5,744 nucleotides of DNA from Verrucomicrobiota bacterium (GTDB taxonomy: Bacteria; Verrucomicrobiota; Kiritimatiellia; CAIQIC01; Lenti-01): contig DMJA01000016.1 of the NCBI GenBank assembly GCA_003451935.1, forward strand, positions 1-5,744. Reading direction: 5' to 3'. Positions 1 to 5,369 of the stretch are shown one piece after another. Positions within the stretch are counted from its first letter, which is position 1, and every line of letters starts with the position of its first letter. Under the pieces are notes generated by a model that saw only the letters and a program-made list of their open reading frames with translations, had not been told where the DNA came from and did no database searches. A program made the position numbers and the translations under genes.

Positions 1-536
1 GAAAAAAGGTATGGCGGGTCCGCCGGAGAGGAGGGCGGATCCAGCGGATCGATGGTAAAGGGCAGATGCCGGAACTTGCCGGCGGCGGCGGGGAAAAGTT
101 GCTGGTAGGATTCGACTTCGGTTTGAGAATGGCAAAAGGCGATCCGGAGCGAAGGATGTGCCAAGGCCCTGGCGAAAAAATGGCGCCACGCCCGTCCGAA
201 GAAGCCCGGCCGGGGCACGTAGATCAACGGCTGCAGGAACAGCGGCGGGATCGAGAGTCGCATCAGGCGGGCCAGATAACAGGCGTACAAGGCGATGAAT
301 TGCTGGATGCAAACGAAGGCGCCGTAGCGTTTCCGGCGGCGCAGGCAGAAGAGGGCCCGTTCAAGATAGGCCAGTTGGCGGCGGATCGGATGCCAGCGGG
401 CGGGAATCCAGCATGATTGATCATCCACCGTTCGGCGCAGGCGCTCTTCCAAGAAGTTTTTTAGCGGGGTATGGGGCGGGGGGGTGTCGGCCACAAGGCC
501 AATCGGCTTCAGGATGGGGGGAACGGGATTGGACAC
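1..536 (-). CDS. Glycosyltransferase (GT4/GT1-like), 5' part only
   Basis: The reverse strand is open from a GTG at 536-534 to the left edge, giving 178 residues with the C-terminus missing. I read FCHSQTEVESYQQLFPA at about residues 134-150, followed by LPFTID at 158-163. This is the pattern at the end of the N-terminal Rossmann domain of many GT-B glycosyltransferases: an intruder residue cluster before a loop, then a 'height of the donor domain' hinge. The donor-sugar-binding domain with its E-x7-E region would lie outside the window, so donor and acceptor sugars cannot be inferred. A role in cytoplasmic or membrane-associated synthesis of surface glycans is inferred from the type and from the methyltransferase and acyltransferase neighbours. 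The start is uncertain: no ATG precedes residue 92 in this frame, an in-frame TTG lies six codons upstream of the GTG, and neither has a clear ribosome binding site. It is divergent from the gene at 717. The plus-strand reading of this region is Gly/Arg/Gln-rich and looks like a shadow. Confidence 0.72.
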   Translation of the reverse strand, partial: MSNPVPPILKPIGLVADTPPPHTPLKNFLEERLRRTVDDQSCWIPARWHPIRRQLAYLERALFCLRRRKRYGAFVCIQQFIALYACYLARLMRLSIPPLFLQPLIYVPRPGFFGRAWRHFFARALAHPSLRIAFCHSQTEVESYQQLFPAAAGKFRHLPFTIDPLDPPSSPADPPYLF

Positions 537-716
537 GGTAATCGCTGGGTTCAAGTTCAGTTCTCAACATACAGGTTGCCCCCCGGTCCCCGCAAGGATT
601 CTGCGCAATGTACGGCGGCGGGCGATGTGGCTTCCCGGCACAATACGGTTGATAAAACAGGCCTGAACAGGGAAGATGCCCGTCGAATAACGGCAGGAAC
701 GGGCAAGGAGCAAGGG
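537..716. promoter_or_regulatory. Divergent intergenic region, probable promoters both ways
   Basis: This 180-base gap separates the divergent glycosyltransferase and CmcI-family genes, so it should hold a promoter for each. On the minus strand, TTGCGG (595-590) and TATGTT (571-566) are spaced by 18 bases and would give a leader of roughly 25 bases before the GTG. On the plus strand, TTGATA (649-654) and GAAGAT (672-677) are spaced by 17 bases. Both pairs match the sigma70 consensus only moderately. I see no convincing inverted-repeat operator. Confidence 0.3.
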
Positions 717-1403
717 ATGATCAAGTTGGCAAGATGGATTTTCGGGCTGTTGAAAGCCGCATTCGAACCCGTCGTCGTATGGGCGTTCCATGTCCTGTGG
801 TTCCATTCGAAGGATACGTGGGGGCGAAATACCTTCCTAGGTTTTCCCATCCTCCAATGTCCGCTGGATTTACAACTCTATCAGGAATTGATCTATGATT
901 TGAAACCGGGATTCATCCTGCAGACGGGGGTGGCCGGGGGCGGCTCCATGCTGTATTTCGCCTCCATGCTGGACTTGATCGGTGCCCCGCCGGAAAGCGG
1001 GGTCTTTGGCATCGACATCGAGCTGCAGGATTGCGCCAGGCGCCTTGCGCATCCCCGGGTGCATCTGTACGAAGGCAGCTCCACCGATCCCGCGCTGGCG
1101 GAAAAGGTCAAGACGGCCCTCCCGAAAGGCCCCGGACTTGTCGTGCTCGATTCCGATCACCGCAAGGCGCATGTCCTGAACGAGCTCAACATCTACAAGG
1201 ACCTCGTGGAGGTCGGATCGTACATCGTGGTGGAAGATACCAACATCGGCGGCCACCCCGTGCTTCCCTTTTTCGGGCCCGGACCGTATGACGCCGTCTG
1301 TGAGTTCCTGGCGGACAACCCCGGTTTTATCCGGGACGACGCGCTGTGGAAACGCAACAAGTTCTCCTTCCACCAGCGGGGCTGGCTGAAACGGGTCCGC
1401 TAG
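717..1403 (+). CDS. CmcI / rhamnosyl O-methyltransferase family protein
   Basis: The product is 228 residues. It carries the signature of the cephalosporin hydroxylase/CmcI family, which are SAM-dependent, metal-assisted O-methyltransferases. Members are common in polysaccharide and glycolipid loci, where they methylate sugar hydroxyls. The visible landmarks are a P-x-D-x-x-x-Y-Q-E-L-I segment (49-59), the glycine-rich SAM loop LQTGVAGGGSMLYFASML (68-85), FGIDIE (97-102), EGSS (119-122), LDSDH (134-138), the acidic pair VVEDT (171-175), GPGP (187-190) and a closing GWLKRV. The D-x-D-H and E-D residues are candidates for metal binding. Residues 7-29 are strongly hydrophobic and aromatic, which suggests membrane association. 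The start at 717 is chosen because AAGGAG (705-710) sits 6 bases upstream and the family homology begins soon after. The open frame continues upstream to 471, but that part overlaps the divergent glycosyltransferase. The FkbM-family gene follows 16 bases downstream, probably in one operon. The exact substrate cannot be read from sequence. Confidence 0.88.
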   Translation: MIKLARWIFGLLKAAFEPVVVWAFHVLWFHSKDTWGRNTFLGFPILQCPLDLQLYQELIYDLKPGFILQTGVAGGGSMLYFASMLDLIGAPPESGVFGIDIELQDCARRLAHPRVHLYEGSSTDPALAEKVKTALPKGPGLVVLDSDHRKAHVLNELNIYKDLVEVGSYIVVEDTNIGGHPVLPFFGPGPYDAVCEFLADNPGFIRDDALWKRNKFSFHQRGWLKRVR

Positions 1404-1419
1404 AAAACGACCTTGCTGG

Positions 1420-2322
1420 ATGCTGGCCGCCATGAATTACCCCTTGGCCAAAACAATTTATCGGCTGTTGCCGGAACCGATCCGTCGCCGCCTATACGAT
1501 CCTCGCCAATTCTTTCTGCGCCTCCGCCTGAAAAAACGAATCTTGGACTACTATCGCGACACATTGGATCCTGAAATCCTCGCGGCGCTGGCCTTCATCC
1601 GGAAATACAAGCTGACCACCTTCAACTACGAGTTCATTTTTGACTACGAGGACCGCCCCGTCGAGGTGCTCCGGGACGAGGAGTGCGGCCTGCTCTATGT
1701 GGTGGAGGACGGCAAGCGGCTGTATTTCAAGCGTGCCGTGACGGATCCCGAACAGGCCGCCGACATCTACAACGCCATGTGCAAGGAACAAGATCCGCGC
1801 TCGCCCCATTGCTACACCCGTCCGGGCCATGGCGTGGAAAGCGGCACCGTCTTGGACCTGGGCGCGGCCGAAGGCCTGTTCTCGCTCCGGATCGTGGAAC
1901 GCGCCGAGGCGGTCTACCTCTTTGAATGCGACCCCGGCTGGATCGAGGCCCTCCAGCAGACCTTCAAGCCCTATGCCGGCAAGGTCCACATTGTGCCGAA
2001 GTACGTGTCCGACCAGGACAACGATCGCGAGGTCAGCCTGGACGTGTTTTCAAAAACCGTATCCGGGAAGATTTCCTTTGTGAAGATGGACATCGAGGGG
2101 GCGGAGGTTCGCACCCTGCGCGGCGCGCGGCGGATGATGCAGGCCCACCCCGAATGCAAATGGTCCGTGTGTGTCTATCACCATCCCGACGATGAGCGGC
2201 AGGTGCGGGAGGAATTGAAGGGGTTCCACATGGAAACCTCTCCGGGCTACATGCTGTTCTATTTTGACAAGGCCCTCGCGCCGCCCTTTTTCCGCCGCGG
2301 CGTGCTGTACGCGGATCCCTAG
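1420..2322 (+). CDS. FkbM-family SAM-dependent methyltransferase
   Basis: The product is 300 residues. The methyltransferase domain begins near residue 140: SAM motif I is VLDLGAAEG (144-152), the acidic ribose-binding motif is LFECDP (167-172), and KMDIEGAEV (222-230) is the hallmark of the FkbM family. Such enzymes usually O-methylate sugars or polyketide-derived alcohols. The roughly 140-residue N-terminal extension is basic at first (RRRLYDPRQFFLRLRLKKR, 22-40) and then acidic. It is often present in surface-glycan FkbM proteins and may bind the acceptor. The gene lies 16 bases after the CmcI-family stop, so cotranscription is likely. The start is unsure: ATG at 1420 and ATG at 1432 (giving MNYPLAKTIYRLLP) are both possible, neither has a good Shine-Dalgarno sequence, and translational coupling is plausible. 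The stop TAG (2320-2322) overlaps the stop of the convergent gene in a shared CTAG. Confidence 0.88.
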   Translation: MLAAMNYPLAKTIYRLLPEPIRRRLYDPRQFFLRLRLKKRILDYYRDTLDPEILAALAFIRKYKLTTFNYEFIFDYEDRPVEVLRDEECGLLYVVEDGKRLYFKRAVTDPEQAADIYNAMCKEQDPRSPHCYTRPGHGVESGTVLDLGAAEGLFSLRIVERAEAVYLFECDPGWIEALQQTFKPYAGKVHIVPKYVSDQDNDREVSLDVFSKTVSGKISFVKMDIEGAEVRTLRGARRMMQAHPECKWSVCVYHHPDDERQVREELKGFHMETSPGYMLFYFDKALAPPFFRRGVLYADP

Positions 2323-3737
2323 CCGCGCTTTTCGAAGAGCAGCAGGGTCCGCGGGGAGTTTTGGATGGGGGATTGCCGCAGGAGGGTGAACGTTTCGCCG
2401 AACACCTCGAGGCAATGGGCGAGGGTGACGTGGTCGAAGAGGTTGACGCGGAACTCGATCAGCTTGCGAAACATGACATCGTCGGTGGGGACGAATTCCA
2501 GCACGAGATGTTTTCGGGTGATGGCGGCGTAGATGTCCCGGATGGACGCCATGGGCAGGTTGGCCCCGACCAGCAGGTGGTGGATGACGGCGAGCGCCAG
2601 TACGCAATCGGGCTTGGCCCGGCCGAGGAAGGGCGGGCGTTCGGAATTCATGTAGCCGATGCCGGGGCTCGGATTCGCGATATCCACGACCATCGGGGTG
2701 ATGGCGGCGGGCTCCTGCCGAAGCCGCCGATACATCTGCTCCACCGCGCCGATGTCGAAATCGGTGGCGAGGACGGATGCGCCGCAGTCGGCGGCGATCC
2801 GCGAGTAGTCGCCCGTGTTGCAGCCGACGTCGAGAACCGATGCGGGCTTGGCCTGCAGAAGGAATTCGCGGACCAGGGTTTTCTTCGAAGCCTCGGCGGC
2901 TTCGTCGTAGGAGCAGGTCTGCGTGTAGTCGCCCCAGACGGTAATATGCGAGATGATTTCCGCCAATCGCTCGATTTTCTTGTCGAGCCGCCGGAGCGTC
3001 ATCTGCTGGGCGACGGGATTTCCGGCGGCCGCGCCGGATGTTGCCCCGGCCGGAGGCCGGGGGGCGGACGCCCTGCCGGATTTGACCTTTTTCTCCAGGG
3101 CGAAGGGCAGGCCGACGTCGAGGACCAGCGAAGGACTCCAGCGCTTGAAGAAGGAAAAGGCCTGGCCGACTTGCAGGGTGGAACGACCGTCGAGGTTGGA
3201 CAGGAAATAGGAGCGCAGATCCCAGCCGGCATGTTTGACCAGCAGGAGGGGATAGAGAAACATCCGGTTGAATTGCCCCAAGGCGAACCAGAGGTCGAGC
3301 CGCGAGGGCCTTTCGATGGATGTGAGGTCGATGAAGACGGGCTTGCCCCGGACAAACTGGATGTTGTAGGCAGTGGCGTCCTTGAGCGAGAGGCCGAGCT
3401 TGAGAAGTTCGCCTTGCAACCGCAAGGTCAGCCGCCCCGCGTCGGCCAGCATGGAGGTGGACCACTCGTAGGGATAGGTGATGGGCGAAATCCGGTCGTG
3501 CTCCAGAAAGGCGGCGAATCCGGGGTGGGCGGCGGAGAGTTCATCCACCAGCGGGGAATCGGCCACGAACCGGGTACCGACCACGAGGCCTTCCTTCGTC
3601 CACCGGGCCAAATGGCCGTGGGTGTCCAGATTTCGGATCAAGTCCGCCGCGGTCCGGTCCAAGGCGCGGAAGATGCGCCCTTGATGCTGGAAAACATATC
3701 CGCTGGGATCGCGGAAGGAGCCGGAATCGCGGGGCAT
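2319..3737 (-). CDS. Two-domain protein: kinase-like N-terminal region + class I SAM methyltransferase (NoeA-like)
   Basis: The product is 472 residues. The C-terminal half is a class I methyltransferase: motif I VLDVGCNTGDYS (301-312), acidic motif II LATDFD (323-328), motif IV-like CVLALAVIHHLL (378-389), and a closing strand LLLFEKRG. The overall layout recalls proteins annotated as nodulation NoeA-like methyltransferases. The name is from memory and no symbol is assigned. The N-terminal half holds SLKDATAYNIQFVRGKPVFID (about 117-137). Here D120 and N125 are five residues apart and D137 follows 12 residues later, which resembles the catalytic loop and metal-binding Asp of protein and aminoglycoside kinases. 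An Ala/Pro/Gly-rich linker (about 219-245) separates the halves. No signal peptide is seen, so the protein is probably cytoplasmic. The ATG at 3737 lies 4 bases after the stop of the small membrane-protein gene and has only a weak ribosome binding site, so translation is probably coupled. Long open frames opposite and out of frame are compositional shadows. The acceptor is unknown; the neighbours suggest a glycan or lipid. Confidence 0.85.
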   Translation of the reverse strand: MPRDSGSFRDPSGYVFQHQGRIFRALDRTAADLIRNLDTHGHLARWTKEGLVVGTRFVADSPLVDELSAAHPGFAAFLEHDRISPITYPYEWSTSMLADAGRLTLRLQGELLKLGLSLKDATAYNIQFVRGKPVFIDLTSIERPSRLDLWFALGQFNRMFLYPLLLVKHAGWDLRSYFLSNLDGRSTLQVGQAFSFFKRWSPSLVLDVGLPFALEKKVKSGRASAPRPPAGATSGAAAGNPVAQQMTLRRLDKKIERLAEIISHITVWGDYTQTCSYDEAAEASKKTLVREFLLQAKPASVLDVGCNTGDYSRIAADCGASVLATDFDIGAVEQMYRRLRQEPAAITPMVVDIANPSPGIGYMNSERPPFLGRAKPDCVLALAVIHHLLVGANLPMASIRDIYAAITRKHLVLEFVPTDDVMFRKLIEFRVNLFDHVTLAHCLEVFGETFTLLRQSPIQNSPRTLLLFEKRG

Positions 3738-3741
3738 GCGA

Positions 3742-3909
3742 TTATTCCGGTTTCTTGGGTTCTTCCGCCGGCTTGGGTTCTTCGGGCTTCTTGCCCGTGA
3801 AAAGCGATTTGATCTTCTGCCAGAAGACGGCGATTCCGCCGATGCACGAGGCGAGAATGACCTGAATCAGGATGCTGCCGCTGCCGGGATCGATGTAGGC
3901 GAGAATCAT
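3742..3909 (-). CDS. Small YIDPGSGS-motif membrane protein (55 aa)
   Basis: This short gene encodes 55 residues. It starts MILAYIDPGSGS, continues with one hydrophobic segment (about 13-30, ILIQVILASCIGGIAVFW), then a basic stretch (QKIKSLFTGKK, 31-41), and ends in a Pro/Glu/Lys tail containing EEPK twice. It should be a single-pass inner-membrane protein with a short N-terminus outside or at the surface and a charged cytoplasmic tail. Coding status is well supported. A near-perfect AAAAGGAG (3923-3916) lies 6 bases before the ATG, a candidate promoter lies just upstream, and the stop is 4 bases from the next gene. I recall similar tiny proteins with a YIDPG-G-S start beside surface-glycan genes in diverse bacteria, but their function is not known to me. 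The tight spacing suggests it anchors, or forms a complex with, the kinase-like/methyltransferase protein; this is inference. The plus-strand frame over the same bases is a shadow. Confidence 0.85.
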   Translation of the reverse strand: MILAYIDPGSGSILIQVILASCIGGIAVFWQKIKSLFTGKKPEEPKPAEEPKKPE

Positions 3910-3940
3910 GTGGAGCTCCTTTTCATTGCAGACCTAATGG

Positions 3941-3968
3941 ACTATAGGCGGGGAATCCGCCGGCACAA
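3941..3968 (-). promoter_or_regulatory. Candidate promoter for the small membrane protein/methyltransferase unit
   Basis: On the minus strand, TTGTGC (3968-3963) and TATAGT (3946-3941) are separated by 16 bases. The -10 box matches the sigma70 consensus at 5 of 6 positions, the -35 box at only 3 of 6. It lies between the tRNA terminator and the small gene, and would give a leader of about 25 bases ending in a strong Shine-Dalgarno sequence. The position is what one expects if the terminator insulates this unit from the tRNA gene. Confidence 0.42.
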
Positions 3969-3969
3969 T

Positions 3970-3992
3970 AAAAAACCGCCTTTGGAAGGCGG
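3970..3992 (-). terminator. Intrinsic terminator of the tRNA-Ala gene
   Basis: On the minus strand the sequence forms a perfect 7-bp stem, CCGCCTT / AAGGCGG (3992-3986 with 3982-3976), closed by the 3-base loop CCA, followed directly by six T residues (3975-3970). It begins 13 bases past the 3' end of the tRNA, in the orientation of tRNA transcription. This is a textbook Rho-independent terminator. Confidence 0.88.
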
Positions 3993-4005
3993 GGCGTCCG
4001 GGATT

Positions 4006-4082
4006 TGGTGGAGGGTAGGAGGTTCGAACTCCCGACCTCCTGAATGCCATTCAGGCGCTCTACCAAACTGAGCTAACCCCCC
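4006..4082 (-). tRNA. tRNA-Ala (anticodon GGC)
   Basis: The minus strand folds into a complete 77-base tRNA. The acceptor stem GGGGGGU pairs with ACCCUCC and includes a G3:U70 wobble pair, the main identity element for alanyl-tRNA synthetase. The D arm is GCUC/GAGC with AGUUUGGUA as loop. The anticodon stem CCUGA/UCAGG encloses AUGGCAU, so the anticodon is GGC, which reads GCC and GCU. The variable loop has five bases, and the T arm is GGGAG-UUCGAAC-CUCCU. A73 and CCA are encoded. The first 49:65 pair of the T stem is G:U. It is transcribed alone, from a promoter at 4105-4133 to a terminator at 3970-3992. Confidence 0.97.
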
Positions 4083-4104
4083 AAATCCTCAGACGATGCG
4101 GGGT

Positions 4105-4133
4105 GTTGTACCACGCACCCCGGTCTCCGTCAA
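4105..4133 (-). promoter_or_regulatory. tRNA-Ala promoter (sigma70-type)
   Basis: On the minus strand, TTGACG (4133-4128, 5 of 6 consensus) and TACAAC (4110-4105, 4 of 6) are separated by the ideal 17 bases. Transcription would begin near 4098, about 16 bases before the mature tRNA 5' end. The stretch just after the -10 box is C-rich (ACCCCGC), resembling the GC-rich discriminator of stable-RNA promoters under stringent control. That regulation is inferred. Confidence 0.72.
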
Positions 4134-4140
4134 CCCGTCC

Positions 4141-4167
4141 CGGAAAAAATTCCGCCAAAAATTTCCG
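4141..4167. promoter_or_regulatory. AT-rich tandem imperfect repeat, possible UP element
   Basis: Two adjacent 13-base units, GGAAAAAATTCCG (4142-4154) and CCAAAAATTTCCG (4155-4167), agree at 10 of 13 positions. The first is also nearly palindromic (CGGAA-AAAA-TTCCG, 4141-4154). In an otherwise GC-rich region these A/T tracts fall roughly 46-66 bases upstream of the inferred tRNA start, where an UP element bound by the alpha subunit of RNA polymerase would lie. A protein-binding operator for the divergent acyltransferase gene is the alternative. Confidence 0.4.
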
Positions 4168-4181
4168 TTCCCGGTTTGGGA

Positions 4182-4211
4182 TTGCCAAGGGGACCGGTGG
4201 GGATGTACAAG
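4182..4211 (+). promoter_or_regulatory. Candidate promoter for the acyltransferase gene
   Basis: TTGCCA (4182-4187, 5 of 6 consensus) and TACAAG (4206-4211, 4 of 6) are spaced by 18 bases, and would start a leader of about 40 bases before the ATG at 4261. It is the best plus-strand match in the gap between the divergent tRNA and acyltransferase genes, but the -10 box is weak. Confidence 0.35.
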
Positions 4212-4260
4212 CGCTTCCGGTTTGAAAGGTGCGGTGACATTGAATGGCGGCGGGAACAAG

Positions 4261-5262
4261 ATGGACACCACGTATGTCCAATGGCTGAAAGGGCTGGCCA
4301 TCGTCCTGGTGGTGGTGGGGCATTTTTATTCGTCGTTTTTTTCTTCCGTTTGGATCGAGGGGGCTCGGCGCGTGATTTATCTGTTCCACATGCCGTTGTT
4401 CATGGTGATTTCGGGGTTTCTCTATGCGTTGTCGCGGCCGCTTCCCTTTGGAGCCTTGGTGAAAAAGAAGGCGCTACGCCTGATGCTGCCCTATGTCTCT
4501 ATTTCCGCGTTGGTTTTGGCGGCGAAGTGGAGCGCCGGGGCGGTGCATTTCCAGTTGCAGCACCCCGTTCAGGCGGACGACCTATGGGCGTTCCTGTTCT
4601 CTCCCCATCGCGGGTTTGCCACTTTCTTGTGGTATATCTATTCGTTATTCGTCATTTTCTGCCTCGTCCGGGCGCTCGAAGCCGCCCGCACCCCCTTGTG
4701 GTTGATGTTTTCCCTGGCGCTGGGCTTGCGCTTTGTGCCGCTTCCGTCGTACTTCTGCCTGAATCTCGTCGGCGCCCATTTGGTGTATTTTGTGTTTGGC
4801 ATGGGTTTGAAGCGCCTGTCCGGGACGGGCGTATTCAATGCCCAACGGGGAATGGGGGCCGCCATGGCCGGATGTTGGGCGGGATTCGGGTTGCTGGCCT
4901 GGTTGATCCTGGCCAAAGGAATTTCGGGCGGCGGCTGGTCGATTTTGGCGGCCATTTTGGGGATCCTGTCCTGTTGGACGCTGGCCTTGTGCTATGGCCG
5001 GCGCCCGGCCTCTTTCCTGGCATGGATTGGCGGGGCCTCGTCTGCAATCTATTTGCTGCACACCATCATCATGGGAATTATCCGCTATGTCTGGGAGCAA
5101 GGAATCGGAGTGGATTCACGGCGGGCGCAGATGTTGTTCTTTGCCAGTTCCATCTCGCTGGCCGTGATGCTGCCCGCCATGCTCCAACGGTTTGTCCTGG
5201 ACCGGTTTCCCAAGGCGAGCAAGGTGTTGCTGGGGGCGGCTCCGGGGCGAAACCGGGCGTAG
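4261..5262 (+). CDS. Acyltransferase-3 family membrane O-acyltransferase
   Basis: The product is 333 residues, very hydrophobic, with about ten predicted membrane segments, the usual layout and length of acyltransferase-3 (AT3, OafA/YrhL-like) proteins. These integral inner-membrane enzymes transfer acetyl or other acyl groups to surface polysaccharides, peptidoglycan or lipids. Family landmarks are LKGLAIVLVVVGH (9-21, with the conserved His21), FHMPLFMVISGFL (42-54), a basic K-x-x-RLMLPY segment (70-78), and GGASSAIYLLHTII (287-300) near the C-terminus. The start at 4261 is chosen because the family core begins within about ten residues. The open frame reaches back to 4096, but that part covers the upstream promoter region of the divergent tRNA. 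An in-frame TTG at 4240, preceded by AAAGGTG, is an alternative. The ribosome binding site at 4261 is weak (GGCGGGA). There is no periplasmic SGNH domain. The nearby sugar transferase and methyltransferase genes support glycan O-acylation, but the substrate is unknown. Confidence 0.9.
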   Translation: MDTTYVQWLKGLAIVLVVVGHFYSSFFSSVWIEGARRVIYLFHMPLFMVISGFLYALSRPLPFGALVKKKALRLMLPYVSISALVLAAKWSAGAVHFQLQHPVQADDLWAFLFSPHRGFATFLWYIYSLFVIFCLVRALEAARTPLWLMFSLALGLRFVPLPSYFCLNLVGAHLVYFVFGMGLKRLSGTGVFNAQRGMGAAMAGCWAGFGLLAWLILAKGISGGGWSILAAILGILSCWTLALCYGRRPASFLAWIGGASSAIYLLHTIIMGIIRYVWEQGIGVDSRRAQMLFFASSISLAVMLPAMLQRFVLDRFPKASKVLLGAAPGRNRA

Positions 5263-5301
5263 GGCCTGTCCCGCGAAAATAAACTTTCCCCGCGGCGGGG
5301 A

Positions 5302-5330
5302 TTGACAGCGGAGGGCGCTTCGCGTACTTT
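5302..5330 (+). promoter_or_regulatory. rplU-rpmA promoter
   Basis: A perfect TTGACA (5302-5307) is followed after 17 bases by TACTTT (5325-5330), which matches the -10 consensus at 3 of 6 positions. Transcription would start near 5337, leaving a leader of about 50 bases before rplU. It lies just beyond the end of the acyltransferase gene, so the ribosomal genes need not depend on read-through. Confidence 0.6.
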
Positions 5331-5350
5331 GTGCGCCTATTTGTCGAATG

Positions 5351-5369
5351 GGGCGGTAGTGTTCCGCCC
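5351..5369 (+). promoter_or_regulatory. Hairpin in the rplU leader
   Basis: GGGCGG (5351-5356) and CCGCCC (5364-5369) form a perfect 6-bp GC stem with the loop TAGTGTT, ending 6 bases before the AGAGG ribosome binding site of rplU. A stable structure this close to the initiation region could affect translation or bind a regulator such as a ribosomal protein. It has no T-tract, so it is not a terminator. Function is inferred from position only. Confidence 0.4.

Noticed and set aside
66..416. Plus-strand 116-residue open frame
   Set aside because: Low-complexity Gly/Arg/Gln-rich reading; the reverse strand over the same bases gives a recognisable glycosyltransferase.
471..716. N-terminal extension of the CmcI-family frame back to 471
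   Set aside because: It overlaps the divergent glycosyltransferase, has no family similarity, and a strong ribosome binding site sits just before the internal ATG at 717.
870..1433. Minus-strand 187-residue open frame opposite the CmcI-family gene
   Set aside because: It mirrors a gene with clear family motifs and shows no motif of its own; a product of high GC content.
2050..3465. Minus-strand 471-residue open frame
   Set aside because: Arg/Pro/His-rich out-of-frame reading of the two-domain methyltransferase that also runs into the FkbM gene antisense; no motifs.
2361..3800. Plus-strand 479-residue open frame
   Set aside because: Exact antisense shadow of the two-domain methyltransferase and the small membrane-protein gene; Gly/Glu/Asp-rich with no recognisable domain and no ribosome binding site.
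4096..4260. N-terminal extension of the acyltransferase frame
   Set aside because: It covers the tRNA promoter and AT-rich repeat, and acyltransferase-3 proteins begin close to the KGLAIV motif reached soon after 4261.
4261..5262. Antisense frames inside the acyltransferase gene
   Set aside because: Pro/Gln/Arg-rich shadows without ribosome binding sites or motifs.
4176..5282. Plus-strand 368-residue open frame overlapping the acyltransferase
   Set aside because: Frame-shifted reading rich in Arg, Gly and Pro; the other frame has membrane segments and family motifs.
5288..5300. CCCCG-CGG-CGGGG hairpin after the acyltransferase gene as a terminator
   Set aside because: Short 5-bp stem without a following T-run on either strand; it also abuts the rplU -35 box.
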